A stretch of 64,000 nt of DNA from an uncultured Draconibacterium sp. (GTDB lineage: Bacteria > Bacteroidota > Bacteroidia > Bacteroidales > Prolixibacteraceae): NCBI RefSeq assembly GCF_963676735.1, contig NZ_OY781464.1, forward strand, positions 3,877,001-3,941,000. The letters are read 5' to 3'. The notes below the pieces were generated by a model that worked only from the letters and a program-made list of their open reading frames with translations, was not told where the DNA came from and did no database searches. Positions 52,932 to 62,639 of this stretch are shown piece by piece; position 1 is the first letter of the stretch; every line of letters starts with the position of its first letter. The position numbers and the translations under genes are program-made.

Positions 52932-53846
52932 ATGAAATCGAATAGAAAAATACAAAATGCAATAAGTGCATTTTTAGTAGTTGTAATTATTGGTGCAGCA
53001 TTGGTTGGTATTTCAATTTATACCAAAAAGAATACTGAGATTGATAGTTTACAAAGCAGTAATGTTAATATAAACCAGGAGTTGCAAGAACGCGACTCGA
53101 TGGTTAACGAACTACTTGGAGCCTTTGATGAAATTGAGCAAAATCTGAAATACATAAAGGAGAAGCGCCAGGTTTTATCAATAGAATCGCAAACCGAAGG
53201 CAATTACGATAAGAAAAAAGCCATTGTTGAAGACATTAGTCTTATGAATGAAATGCTGGAAAAAAGCAGCGAACACATTGCAGAATTAGAGCGTAAGCTT
53301 CAGAAATCGGGCATTCAAATCAGTTCGTTGAAAAAGAAAATTGAAACCTTAAACCAAAGTGTTGAAGAACAAAACACCCAGATTATTGCGCTTCAGCAAC
53401 AAATTGAAAAACGCGACGAAATGCTTGCCCAACTGAATCGACAGGTAGACGATATGCAGGTTGAAATTTCGAAACAAGTTGATACCCTGAAAATAAAACA
53501 ACAACTAATTGAGGAAAAAACATACCAACTTAATAAAGGGTTTGTTGCCTATGGAACTTACAAAGAATTAGAAGAAAATGGTGTTCTTACCAAAAACGGA
53601 GGTTTTCTGGGACTTGGGAAACATATTTCGCTCAAGAAAAACCTGGATCAGGATTATTTTACCGAATTAAATATTCGCGACACCAAATCAATACCGTTAT
53701 TCTCAAACAAAGCCACCATTATTTCCGAACACCCCGATAGTTCTTACACATTTATCGAGCAAGACGGTGTTATTGCCTACCTAAATATAGATAACCCCGA
53801 TGAGTTTTGGAAAATATCGAAGTATGCTGTAATTGAAATAAAATAG
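52932..53846 (+). CDS. Membrane-anchored coiled-coil protein (Cbp1-like)
   Basis: A 304-residue protein with an N-terminal hydrophobic segment (about 10-32), a long coiled coil (about 35-200, with many Glu, Gln and Lys) and a C-terminal conserved domain with FVAYGTYKELEENGVLTKN, GGFLGLGKHISLKKN, IPLFSNKATIISEHP and FWKISKYAVIEIK. This tail resembles Bacteroidota proteins annotated as Cbp1-type collagen-binding coiled-coil adhesins; I recall that likeness and could not check it. I chose the ATG at 52932 because GGAGG lies about 9 nt upstream; an in-frame ATG at 52917 is an alternative. The gene is probably sigma-54 dependent. Confidence 0.72.
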   Translation: MKSNRKIQNAISAFLVVVIIGAALVGISIYTKKNTEIDSLQSSNVNINQELQERDSMVNELLGAFDEIEQNLKYIKEKRQVLSIESQTEGNYDKKKAIVEDISLMNEMLEKSSEHIAELERKLQKSGIQISSLKKKIETLNQSVEEQNTQIIALQQQIEKRDEMLAQLNRQVDDMQVEISKQVDTLKIKQQLIEEKTYQLNKGFVAYGTYKELEENGVLTKNGGFLGLGKHISLKKNLDQDYFTELNIRDTKSIPLFSNKATIISEHPDSSYTFIEQDGVIAYLNIDNPDEFWKISKYAVIEIK

Positions 53847-53961
53847 GTTTGCTGAAAGCAGAAGTGTGTGCGAGAGTGCTTGCACCCTTCTCTTTCTTTT
53901 TGCTAATACAAAGAACCCCACTTAAAACAATTCTTTTAAAGAAAAACATAAAAATTCTACA

Positions 53962-54822
53962 ATGAAGAAAATTGGAACCATCATTACTACAATTATACTT
54001 GGAGCACTATTAATAATGGCTTGTAGCCAAAACGACTCGACGGAATTTGCCGATGGTAACGGAAAAATAAACGTATACCTTACCGATGCTCCTTTCCCAA
54101 TCAGTCTGGTGTCTCAAACCATTGTAACAATAAATAAAGTTGAAATCAGGAAACACGAAAACGACTCAACTGAAGCAATATTTATTTCGTTAATGGAAGA
54201 AGCTTTTGAAATTGATTTGCTTACCCTATCCAATGGAATTACCGAACAACTTGCTTCGGTTGAGCTGGAAGCGGGAAGCTATGATTTAATTCGAATGCAC
54301 GTTACCGACGCGAAAGTTATTCTTACCGATGGTTCGGAGTTTGATTTAAAAATACCAAGTGGCACAAGCAGCGGTTTAAAAATTAAAATTCAGCCAGAAA
54401 TAACCATCGCCAGCGGGCAAACCACTGATGTATTACTTGATTTCGATGTTAGCAAATCATTTGTGGTGAAAGGAAACTGGAAAGACGGAAATATTAAAGG
54501 CTTCAATTTTAAACCGGTTGTTCGAGGTGTTTTACTCGACAGGGCCGGAAGAATAAAAGGAAGGGTTACCGATACTACAGCAATTGCGCTTGAAAATGCC
54601 GCTATAAAATTATGGGAAGAGATAAACGATGTAGATAACGACTCGATAGTAGCTACAGCATTTACCAACCCGGAGGGACAATATCAGCTTATTGGCATAC
54701 CCGAAGGAACATATTACATGACTGCTGAACGGGATAGTTTCCAGACAGATACCATATGGAATGTGGATGTATTAAAAGGAGAGTCAAGCCAGATTGACTT
54801 TGTATTAACCCCCGAGCCGTAA
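53962..54822 (+). CDS. DUF4382-domain lipoprotein with carboxypeptidase-regulatory domain
   Basis: A 286-residue lipoprotein with signal and lipobox LIMACSQND (Cys21). The DUF4382 domain (about 30-185) has the family's INVYLTDAPFPISLVSQTIVT opening with the Asp-Ala-Pro turn, then EIRKHEN and TEQLASVELEAGSYDLIRM. The C-terminal part (about 195-286) is an Ig-like carboxypeptidase-regulatory domain (GRIKGRVTDTTAIALENAAI). Such proteins are often outer-membrane surface proteins in Bacteroidota. A terminator follows, then the TonB-dependent receptor. Confidence 0.88.
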   Translation: MKKIGTIITTIILGALLIMACSQNDSTEFADGNGKINVYLTDAPFPISLVSQTIVTINKVEIRKHENDSTEAIFISLMEEAFEIDLLTLSNGITEQLASVELEAGSYDLIRMHVTDAKVILTDGSEFDLKIPSGTSSGLKIKIQPEITIASGQTTDVLLDFDVSKSFVVKGNWKDGNIKGFNFKPVVRGVLLDRAGRIKGRVTDTTAIALENAAIKLWEEINDVDNDSIVATAFTNPEGQYQLIGIPEGTYYMTAERDSFQTDTIWNVDVLKGESSQIDFVLTPEP

Positions 54823-54889
54823 TGATTGCGAAGAGGCGAGAATCATTCTGAAATCAATCAGTTTGGTTATGCTTAATGGTTTTCAAGTA

Positions 54890-54922
54890 GAGGCTGTCCG
54901 TTAGTTCGGGCAGCCTTTTTAT
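54890..54922 (+). terminator. Terminator after the DUF4382 gene
   Basis: Stem AGGCTGTCCG / CGGGCAGCCT (one G-T pair), a 6-nt loop and five T residues. Confidence 0.88.
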
Positions 54923-55023
54923 TATCTGCACATTTCATCCGTGTATTTCCACAGTTGGGTAATGTAAATTTCGTGGGCTTGCGTTTTCCCCTGATTTTTG
55001 AATCATCAAAACAAAAACAAGTC

Positions 55024-57156
55024 ATGAAAACAATTTTTACAATCTTCTTCATCGTTCTATCCGTAAATTCCTTCTCGCAAGCTACTATTTCGGGGCAAGT
55101 ACTCACAAAAAATGGCGAGCCAATTCCGGGGGTAAATATTTTTGTTGAGAACACTTACGACGGAGCCAGCTCGGATGCAGAGGGGAACTTTAGCTTTACA
55201 ACAACAGAAACGGGCGAACAAAAACTTATTGCTTCGTTTATTGGCTATAAAACATGGCAAAAGCTCCTTGATTTGGATGCTGAAATAAACCTGCAAATTG
55301 AACTGCACGAGAATATAAACACCATTGATGCTGTAACCATTACTGCGGGGAGTTTTGCTGCCGACGATGAATCGCGTGCCTCCATAATGAAATCGCTGGA
55401 TGTATACACCACACCAAGTGCCAACGGCGATGTTATGGCTGCCATTAGAACTATGCCGGGAACACAGGCTTCGGCCGACGACGGACGATTGCTCGTACGG
55501 GGTGGTGATGCCTACGAAACATCAACCTACATTGACGGACTAATTGCGGCCAAACCGTATTATTCAAAAACACCCGATGTAGCCACTCGCGGACGTTTTG
55601 CACCGTCGTTGTTTAACGGGGTGCAATTTAATACCGGAGGCTATTCGGCTGAATACGGACAAGCACTTTCGTCTGTGCTGGTTTTAAAATCAACCGACTT
55701 ACCCGATGATGACAATACCGGAATTTCATTAATGAGCATCGGAGCCGAAGCCAACCGAACAGAACGTTGGGAAAACACCTCGCTGATGGTATCCGGAGGA
55801 TACACCAACCTTTCGTTGTACGATAAAATCTTTAACAGTTCGATTGATTGGGAAAAGCCGGTTGAATCGGTAAATGGTTCTGCTGTATTCCGTCATAAAA
55901 CACGTTCTTCGGGCATGTTAAAAGCCTACATTAACGCCGACTACGGAGAACTGGCCTACCTGGTACCAACAGGCAATTCAGGTAATAAAATGAAAATTAG
56001 TAACAAAGGCGGAACTGTTTACTCCAATCTTTCGTACCACGATTGTTTCTCGGAAAAATCATGCTATCGAATTGGTGTATCATCAACCTGGCAGGACAAC
56101 CGGCTTGGCCTGGATAGTGACGATGTTAACACAAAAGAGTTGAATATAGAAACACGTTTTGCTGTTGTGCACGACATTTCGGATGGAGTTAAGCTTACCT
56201 GGGGCGCCAACGAAACATTCAATAAATACAACCAGGATTACATCGAAAATAAAAATGTTTTATACAATGGCACTTTTAACGATCACCTCTTGGGTGCTTT
56301 TATCGAGCCCGAAATAAAATTTAGCAAAAACTTTGGTATCCGGCCCGGTATTCGTACAGAATATTCTTCGGCAATTCAGCATTGGAACATTGCGCCACGT
56401 TTTGCATTGGCCTTAAAAACAGGAAAAAAAGCACAATTGGCCGGAGCCTGGGGGCTTTATTACCAAACACCACAGGCCGATTACCTGAAAATAAATACAA
56501 ACCTCGATTTTGAGCAGGCCACACACTACATTGCCAGTTACCAGTTTGGCGATAATTCGGAACGACTTTTTAGAGCCGAAGCTTATTACAAAAAATACAA
56601 GAAGCTTATTACTTACACCCTTGCAGAAAACGGCTTACCTGAAAACCTGCAAAACAATGGCCACGGATATGCAGGAGGTTTAGACCTGTTTTGGCGCGAC
56701 CAAAAAAGTATTAAAGGATTTGATTATTGGTTAACTTATTCCTTCATCGACACAAAACGCAAATACCAGTATTACCCAGAGGAGGCAACCCCTTATTTCA
56801 TTTCTAAGCACAACTTTTCAGCTGTTGGCAAATATTGGGTGAATAAAATAAACACTCAGTTTGGAGCTTCATTTTCCGCTGCCAGTGGACGCCCGTACAA
56901 CAACCCTAACACCAACGAATTTAATGCCGAACGAACAAAAATGTATTCGGATTTGAGTCTGAACATGAGTCATGTATTTTATCTTGGCAATCAGTATTCA
57001 GTATTGTATTGCTCGGTAAACAATGTATTGGGCAACAATAATGTGCTAAGCTATCGGCCTACAAATGTAGCCGACGCACAGGGCAATTACACTTTGGTAC
57101 CTGTAAAACGCGACATTAAACGTTTTGTCTTTATCGGTTTGTTTCTGAATTTCTAA
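55024..57156 (+). CDS. TonB-dependent receptor with carboxypeptidase-regulatory domain
   Basis: A 710-residue outer-membrane transporter. Signal peptide (cleavage near SFSQA), then a carboxypeptidase-regulatory-like domain (ATISGQVLTKNGEPIPGVNI), a plug domain (about 100-220 with RTMPGTQASADDGRLLVRGGDAY and TYIDGLIAAKPYY) and a barrel ending in KRFVFIGLFLNF, where the last Phe is the barrel sorting signal. It lacks a SusC signature and is shorter than SusC (about 1000). The ligand is unknown, perhaps iron complexes or small oligosaccharides. I chose the ATG at 55024 to give a normal signal; upstream in-frame codons lie in the leader. There is no SusD partner. Confidence 0.92.
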   Translation: MKTIFTIFFIVLSVNSFSQATISGQVLTKNGEPIPGVNIFVENTYDGASSDAEGNFSFTTTETGEQKLIASFIGYKTWQKLLDLDAEINLQIELHENINTIDAVTITAGSFAADDESRASIMKSLDVYTTPSANGDVMAAIRTMPGTQASADDGRLLVRGGDAYETSTYIDGLIAAKPYYSKTPDVATRGRFAPSLFNGVQFNTGGYSAEYGQALSSVLVLKSTDLPDDDNTGISLMSIGAEANRTERWENTSLMVSGGYTNLSLYDKIFNSSIDWEKPVESVNGSAVFRHKTRSSGMLKAYINADYGELAYLVPTGNSGNKMKISNKGGTVYSNLSYHDCFSEKSCYRIGVSSTWQDNRLGLDSDDVNTKELNIETRFAVVHDISDGVKLTWGANETFNKYNQDYIENKNVLYNGTFNDHLLGAFIEPEIKFSKNFGIRPGIRTEYSSAIQHWNIAPRFALALKTGKKAQLAGAWGLYYQTPQADYLKINTNLDFEQATHYIASYQFGDNSERLFRAEAYYKKYKKLITYTLAENGLPENLQNNGHGYAGGLDLFWRDQKSIKGFDYWLTYSFIDTKRKYQYYPEEATPYFISKHNFSAVGKYWVNKINTQFGASFSAASGRPYNNPNTNEFNAERTKMYSDLSLNMSHVFYLGNQYSVLYCSVNNVLGNNNVLSYRPTNVADAQGNYTLVPVKRDIKRFVFIGLFLNF

Positions 57157-57301
57157 ATGAAACCAACAAGACTTTTTCCCGGGTTACAATTCATCCCTTA
57201 AAATCAACAATTCGGTAAACAACAATTTTAATTGCAGCACTTTCAGCCGAAATTTGAACCAGAAAATAAATCACTTAGTCATAACAAATAAAATTAAAAT
57301 C

Positions 57302-57940
57302 ATGAAAACGTTTATCACAATTCTGCTCGCAGTTCTTTCACTTACAGCTTTTTCTTCGAAATATGAAGAAACCATGAAAACCAACATTACAAAAATGTAC
57401 CAGGTATCCGGCTCTGCTGAATTGCAGTTGCTTGCCAACAAGTTTGAACGCATAGGCAATGCCGAACCCGACGAATGGCTCCCCCACTATTATGCGGCTT
57501 ACTGTTTTATCCGATCAACTTTTTTTGATGAAATGAATGCTGATGCCAAACATGCACAGCTTGACAAAGCCCAGGAATTAGTTGACAAATTAATGAAAAC
57601 CAACAGCAACGAATCGGAAGTACATGCTTTGCAAGCATTGCTTTACCAGCTGCGTATTACCGATATGAGTAAAGGCGCAAAATATTCGATGAAAGCATCG
57701 GCAGCTATTAACACCGCTGAAAAGTTAAATGCAAACAATCCAAGAGTGTACTACTTGCGTGGCAGCAATACTTTTCATACACCCAGTTTTTTTGGAGGCG
57801 GGGCCGAAAAAGCAAAACCCGATCTGGAAAAAGCAGCCAAAATGTTTAAAAATACACAACAAAACGATGGTTTAATGCCCAGCTGGGGAAAGGTTCACAA
57901 TTCACAATTGCTAAGCCAATGCAACGAAATAGCGAACTAA
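57302..57940 (+). CDS. Exported TPR-like helical protein, unknown
   Basis: A 212-residue protein with signal peptide (cleavage near TAFSSK). The mature part has repeating helix pairs such as WLPHYYAAYCFIRSTFF, SEVHALQALLYQLRITD and NNPRVYYLRGSNTFHTP, which look like degenerate tetratricopeptide repeats. A FGGGAEKAKPDLEKAAKMF motif near the C-terminus is typical of this exported TPR-like group. The ATG at 57302 gives the signal peptide; an in-frame codon at 57254 lies in the leader. It follows the receptor by 145 bp. Its job is unknown; it may support the receptor or the signalling pair downstream. Confidence 0.7.
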   Translation: MKTFITILLAVLSLTAFSSKYEETMKTNITKMYQVSGSAELQLLANKFERIGNAEPDEWLPHYYAAYCFIRSTFFDEMNADAKHAQLDKAQELVDKLMKTNSNESEVHALQALLYQLRITDMSKGAKYSMKASAAINTAEKLNANNPRVYYLRGSNTFHTPSFFGGGAEKAKPDLEKAAKMFKNTQQNDGLMPSWGKVHNSQLLSQCNEIAN

Positions 57941-57984
57941 GTTTTCGCCCCTTTTTGAAAGAAGAATTTTGCGCTTCTATTAAC

Positions 57985-58025
57985 AGAAAAGACCCGTACT
58001 GATTTTTGGCACGAGTCTTTTCTTC
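57985..58025 (+). terminator. Terminator after the TPR-like gene
   Basis: A long stem AGAAAAGACCCGT / ACGAGTCTTTTCT with one mismatch and a T-rich end, between the TPR-like gene and the kinase gene. Confidence 0.75.
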
Positions 58026-58173
58026 AAACACAAAGTTGATTTCAACATACCATTATTACAAGCTACGCAGGAAAAAGCAACTTTATCATTTATCATTCTG
58101 GTTTTTCACTTTCTTCAACACCATCTTAATTTTTACTATCTTGAAAACTCAAAAATCAAACAAAAGAATTTGC

Positions 58174-59214
58174 ATGCGAAAACACGTTATTGTTAACTGG
58201 CTGGTTGCCGCCATTGTCTCAATTCTGATAGGTTTAACCACAACGGTATTAATGGGCGGCTCGTTAAAAATGCCATTTATGCAATATGTTTGGAATGCCG
58301 GCTATTCGCTCAGTCTGGGACTGCCTTTGTTTGCCAACGGCTACCTTTTTGGCTGGTTCGAAAAACGATATATTGATTGGGTAAACCAGCCAGGCACCAG
58401 TGTATTACGTGCTTTGTTCATGCATTTTGTGTATTCAAGTTTTGTAATTTGGACCGTTAACTGGTTTTGGTTTATTTACATTATGAACCGCGACTGGTCG
58501 TCGTTTTGGCAATACAACCGCGGAACCATTATATCGGAATACATTATTTTTATTATTGTAGCTTCAATTATTTACGCCATATCTTTTTTTAAAGCCTGGC
58601 GCAACGAAGTGCAACAAAAAGAAGAAGCAAAACGCGAATCGCTGGCGCTGCAATACAAGGTACTGCAAGACCAGATTAATCCACATTTTTTGTTTAACAG
58701 TTTAAATGTACTTGGTAGCCTTATTGATATGGATGTGGAAAAAGCAAAGCAATTTACCCGCGAACTATCAAAGTTTTACCGCGATGTACTTCGGTTTAAA
58801 GACCTTGACATTATTGCTTTAAATGAAGAAATTGATTTTGTTACAAAATACATTTACCTGCAACAAATACGTTTTGGCGACGCTTTACAGGTAGACATAA
58901 TCGCCAACGAAAAAATACAAGGCAAAGTAATTCCATTGTCGTTACAGGCATTGGTTGAAAATGCCATAAAACACAACGAAATTTCAAAGGCCAATCCACT
59001 AAAAATTGTTGTAGCTATTTCCGACGACTACGAGTTATTGGTTGAAAATAATCTTCAGCCCAAAAAACAGCTGGAGGAAACCAGTAAAACCGGACTAAAA
59101 AACCTGGCCGGACGCTACCAATACCTAACCGGAAAAGAAATGAGAATATTAAAAAATGGCGGTTATTTTAGGGTTAGCCTTCCGCTGATTAGATTGGAAG
59201 AAACGAAAATTTAA
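58174..59214 (+). CDS. LytS-type sensor histidine kinase
   Basis: A 346-residue membrane kinase. Four hydrophobic helices (about residues 8-150) form the sensor region, followed by a coiled linker. The histidine-kinase (HPK7/LytS) motif has QINPHFLFNSLNVLGSLID with His171, then DLDIIALNEEIDFVTKYIYLQQIRF and LPLSLQALVENAIKH in the HATPase region. It lacks an HisKA helix pair typical of other kinases. The partner is the LytTR regulator at 59246, which starts 31 nt after the stop. I chose the ATG at 58174; upstream in-frame start codons give an unrelated basic stretch. The signal is unknown. Confidence 0.92.
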   Translation: MRKHVIVNWLVAAIVSILIGLTTTVLMGGSLKMPFMQYVWNAGYSLSLGLPLFANGYLFGWFEKRYIDWVNQPGTSVLRALFMHFVYSSFVIWTVNWFWFIYIMNRDWSSFWQYNRGTIISEYIIFIIVASIIYAISFFKAWRNEVQQKEEAKRESLALQYKVLQDQINPHFLFNSLNVLGSLIDMDVEKAKQFTRELSKFYRDVLRFKDLDIIALNEEIDFVTKYIYLQQIRFGDALQVDIIANEKIQGKVIPLSLQALVENAIKHNEISKANPLKIVVAISDDYELLVENNLQPKKQLEETSKTGLKNLAGRYQYLTGKEMRILKNGGYFRVSLPLIRLEETKI

Positions 59215-59245
59215 GGATAAAACCGGCAATAAGTTTTTAATTAGA

Positions 59246-60013
59246 ATGAGAATATTAATTGTAGAAGACGAACCTTTGGCAGCTGCCCAACTGGCTGCCC
59301 ACATTTCGGCCTTGCAACCTGAGGCGCAAATACTTGCCGTATGCGATACGATAAAAGCGTCAGTAGAATGGCTACAAAAGAACAAAGCTCCGGATCTGGC
59401 CTTTTTTGATATTCAACTGGGCGATGGCTTGAGTTTTGAAATATTTGAACAATGTAATTTTACACAACCCGTAATTTTTACCACCGCCTACAACGACTAC
59501 GCCATTAAAGCCTTTAAGGTAAACAGTGTTGATTATCTTTTGAAACCTATTGAACGCACCGAACTAAAAAAAGCACTGGATAAGTTTAAGCAACTTTCGC
59601 AACCAACAAAATCAATACTAACTCCTGAATTGCTAAATGAAGTAGTTGCTTCGCTAAAAACAAAAAACTACAAAGAGCGTTTTTTGGTAAAAGTGGGCAC
59701 GCACCTGCGGGTTATTGAAACTACCGATGTGCTGTATTTTTACAGTTTTGAAAAAGGCACTTACGCCAAACTTAACGATGGTAAAGATTACCTGCTCGAC
59801 CAAAGCCTGGAATTGGTGGAGGGCATGGTAAACCCGAATACTTTTTTTCGGATAAACCGCAAATACCTGGTAGCATTAAAAAGCATAAACGATGTAGTTG
59901 CCTACAGCAACTCGCGTTTAAAACTAAAAGTACATCATCACACCGACGATGATTTTTTAGTAGCACGCGAAAAGGTTAAAAGCTTTAAAAGCTGGTTGGA
60001 AGGCAGCTTGTAG
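59246..60013 (+). CDS. LytTR-family response regulator
   Basis: A 255-residue DNA-binding response regulator. The receiver (1-115) has VEDEPLAA and acceptor Asp55 in LAFFDIQLGDG, with Lys in YLLKPIER. The LytTR DNA-binding domain (about 155-255) has RFLVKVGTHLRVI, DVLYFYSFEKGTYAKL, LEGMVNPNTFFRINRKYLVAL and the final basic LKVHHHTDDDFLVAREKVKSFKSWL. It forms an operon with the LytS kinase. LytTR proteins bind direct repeats rather than palindromes; I did not find its sites by eye. The natural target could be the receptor genes upstream. Confidence 0.94.
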   Translation: MRILIVEDEPLAAAQLAAHISALQPEAQILAVCDTIKASVEWLQKNKAPDLAFFDIQLGDGLSFEIFEQCNFTQPVIFTTAYNDYAIKAFKVNSVDYLLKPIERTELKKALDKFKQLSQPTKSILTPELLNEVVASLKTKNYKERFLVKVGTHLRVIETTDVLYFYSFEKGTYAKLNDGKDYLLDQSLELVEGMVNPNTFFRINRKYLVALKSINDVVAYSNSRLKLKVHHHTDDDFLVAREKVKSFKSWLEGSL

Positions 60014-60123
60014 TTCCAAGGGTTTTGTGCTGAAAAGAACGGCTTGCAAACCCGATACTGCTTGTGATTACAGAAACAGCAGAGAATTCATTCAAGAAAT
60101 ACCGGCCACCTCGAGGCAGCAGT

Positions 60124-60164
60124 AAAAAAATGAAGCGGATTACAAGTCTACTTGCAACCCGCTT
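60124..60164 (-). terminator. Terminator of katG (minus strand)
   Basis: On the minus strand the stem AAGCGGGTTGCAAG / CTTGTAATCCGCTT is fully paired when G-U pairs are allowed, with the 4-nt loop TAGA, and is followed by a run of seven T residues. It lies about 50 nt beyond the katG stop. On the plus strand the same stem has two mismatches. Confidence 0.82.
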
Positions 60165-60214
60165 TGTATAATTGTAGTAGTTAGGAACGAAAATCAAAAA
60201 ATTACAGGCAATAC

Positions 60215-62419
60215 TTATAGATCAAATCGATCAAGGTTCATCACCTTATTCCATGCTGCAACAAAATCTTCCACAAACTTCTCTGCTGCATCAGCACTTG
60301 CATAAACTTCTGCCAATGCTCTTAACTCCGAATTTGACCCAAATACTAAATCAGCACGTGTAGCTGTCCACCTAATTTTGCCCGATTTACGGTCGCGGCC
60401 ATCAAAACACTCTTTGCTTTCGGAGTTTGGCATCCAGGCAATTCCCATATCAAGCAAGTTCACAAAAAAGTCGTTTGTCAACAGCTCCGGACAATCGGTA
60501 AAAACCCCATGTTTCGATTCGTCAAAATTAGTATTTAAAACTCGCATTCCTCCAACAAGCACAGTCAGTTCGGGAGCAGTCAGCGTTAGCAGTTGCGCTT
60601 TGTCTACCAGCAAATCTTCAGTTGCAATCGGGAATGGTTTTTTCAGGTAATTCCTAAAACCATCGGCAAACGGTTCCAAAACGGCAAACGATTCAACATC
60701 GGTTTGCTCCTGGGTTGCATCCATTCTTCCGGGAGCAAAGGGCACAACAATCGAAAAACCGGCCTCTTTAGCAGCCTTCTCTACACCGGCACATCCTGCC
60801 AACACAATCAGATCGGCCAGCGACACTTTTTTATTACCGGGCTGTGCATTGTTAAATTCCTCCTTGATTTCCTCCAGCTTTTTCAACACTTTTTGTAAAA
60901 GAGGTGGATTATTCACTTCCCAGTTTTTTTGAGGTTCCAGACGAATACGTGCGCCATTTGCTCCCCCGCGCTTATCCGATCCGCGAAAAGTAGAAGCAGA
61001 AGCCCAGGCTACCGAAACTACCTGCGAAACACTTAGTCCAGCTTCCCATACTCTTGCTTTTAGGGTTACCACATCATTCTCATCAATTAAAGCATGGTCT
61101 ACTACCGGAATAGGATCTTGCCATATCAGGTCTTCTTCGGGCACTTCGGGCCCCAGGTATAAAGCTTTAGGCCCCATGTCGCGATGGGTTAGTTTAAACC
61201 AGGCTCGTGCAAAGGCATCAGCAAATTCCAGCGGATGTTCATAAAACCGACGTGATATTTTCTCATAAGCCGGATCAAAACGCAAGGCCAAATCGGTTGT
61301 AAGCATAGTTGGTTTGTGTTTTTTCGAAGGATCGTGAGCATCAGGCATTTCCTCCCCTGCGTTTTTTGCTACCCATTGATAGGCTCCAGCGGGGCTTTTG
61401 GTTAATTCCCACTCATAGTCAAGCAGGTTTTTAAAGAAATAGTAACTCCATTTAGCTGGAGTTTGAGTCCAGGTTACCTCAATACCGCTTGTTATGGTGT
61501 CGCCTGCCTTACCCGAACCAAAAGAACTTTTCCATCCCAGACCCTGTTCTTCCATTGGTGCTGCTTCGGGCTCCGGCCCCACATGTTCGGCCGGCCCAGC
61601 ACCATGACATTTCCCAAAAGTATGTCCGCCGGCTATTAACGCCACGGTTTCCTCATCATTCATGGCCATGCGGGCAAATGTTTCCCGAATATCTTTGGCT
61701 GCAGCTAATGGATCAGGGTTCCCGTCCGGGCCTTCCGGATTTACATAAATTAAACCCATTTGAATTGCGGCCAGCGGGTTATCCATTTTCTCCAAATCCA
61801 AATCTCTTTCATCGTTTTGCAGCCATTCTTTTTCCGAACCCCAATACACATCTTCCTCGGGCTCCCAAACGTCTTCGCGCCCACCGGCAAAACCAAAGGT
61901 TTTAAAACCCATTGATTCCAGTGCCACATTTCCGGCAAGAATCATCAAATCGGCCCACGATATTTTTTTACCATATTTTTGTTTAATCGGCCAAAGCAGC
62001 CGTCGGGCTTTGTCTAAGTTTGCATTATCGGGCCAGCTATTAAGGGGAGCAAAACGCTGTTGCCCGGTACCTCCGCCACCCCGGCCATCGCCGGTTCGGT
62101 AGGTTCCTGCGCTATGCCAGGCCATTCGGATAAACAGTGGTCCGTAGTGACCAAAATCAGCTGGCCACCACTCCTGCGAGTCTGTCATTAAAGAATGCAG
62201 ATCTTTTTTTAAGGCAGCATAATCAAGACTTTTAAACGCTTCGGCGTAATTAAAATTTGTACCCATCGGGTTTGATAAAGAAGAATGCTGCCGAAGAATA
62301 TTAAGTTTCAATTGGTTGGGCCACCAATCGCGATTTTTGGTACCAACGCCTCCCACGGCGTGCTTTCCGCTTGCACCTGTTACGGGGCATTTGCTCATGT
62401 TTTCTGATGTATTTTCCAT
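60215..62419 (-). CDS. katG: Catalase-peroxidase KatG
   Basis: A 734-residue bifunctional haem enzyme that removes hydrogen peroxide. The distal site has Arg98, Trp101 and His102 in FIRMAWHSAGTYR. The Met-Tyr-Trp adduct needed for catalase activity is complete: Trp101, Tyr225 (IYVNPEGP) and Met251 (RMAMNDEE). The proximal His266 lies in IAGGHTFGKCHG. The C-terminal half is the usual degenerate duplication. I chose the ATG complementary to 62417-62419 because it gives the standard N-terminus; an upstream extension would be non-homologous. The OxyR-like regulator at 22865 is a plausible activator, but I could not identify a binding site. A terminator follows. Confidence 0.96.
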   Translation of the reverse strand: MENTSENMSKCPVTGASGKHAVGGVGTKNRDWWPNQLKLNILRQHSSLSNPMGTNFNYAEAFKSLDYAALKKDLHSLMTDSQEWWPADFGHYGPLFIRMAWHSAGTYRTGDGRGGGGTGQQRFAPLNSWPDNANLDKARRLLWPIKQKYGKKISWADLMILAGNVALESMGFKTFGFAGGREDVWEPEEDVYWGSEKEWLQNDERDLDLEKMDNPLAAIQMGLIYVNPEGPDGNPDPLAAAKDIRETFARMAMNDEETVALIAGGHTFGKCHGAGPAEHVGPEPEAAPMEEQGLGWKSSFGSGKAGDTITSGIEVTWTQTPAKWSYYFFKNLLDYEWELTKSPAGAYQWVAKNAGEEMPDAHDPSKKHKPTMLTTDLALRFDPAYEKISRRFYEHPLEFADAFARAWFKLTHRDMGPKALYLGPEVPEEDLIWQDPIPVVDHALIDENDVVTLKARVWEAGLSVSQVVSVAWASASTFRGSDKRGGANGARIRLEPQKNWEVNNPPLLQKVLKKLEEIKEEFNNAQPGNKKVSLADLIVLAGCAGVEKAAKEAGFSIVVPFAPGRMDATQEQTDVESFAVLEPFADGFRNYLKKPFPIATEDLLVDKAQLLTLTAPELTVLVGGMRVLNTNFDESKHGVFTDCPELLTNDFFVNLLDMGIAWMPNSESKECFDGRDRKSGKIRWTATRADLVFGSNSELRALAEVYASADAAEKFVEDFVAAWNKVMNLDRFDL

Positions 62420-62639
62420 ATCCAAAGTACTTTTTGTTAACCTTATAAGATAATAAAAATAAGGCAATTAAACACCTTACTTCGGCTATTTTATAAGGAT
62501 GAACTCTTTATAAAAAAAGTACTATAGTTGTCGGCAACAACTGAGCATGCTTTTAAACAAAGCGGGAAAGAGTATTATTTTCCGGATTGTACCACAAAAG
62601 ACAGGAAGACTTTAACGGTTTTACCACAAGCTGTTTAAA

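Noticed and set aside
62430..62500. PerR-box-like TTATAAGATAATAA before katG
   Set aside because: It fits the 7-1-7 palindrome poorly and AT-rich sequence makes such matches likely by chance.
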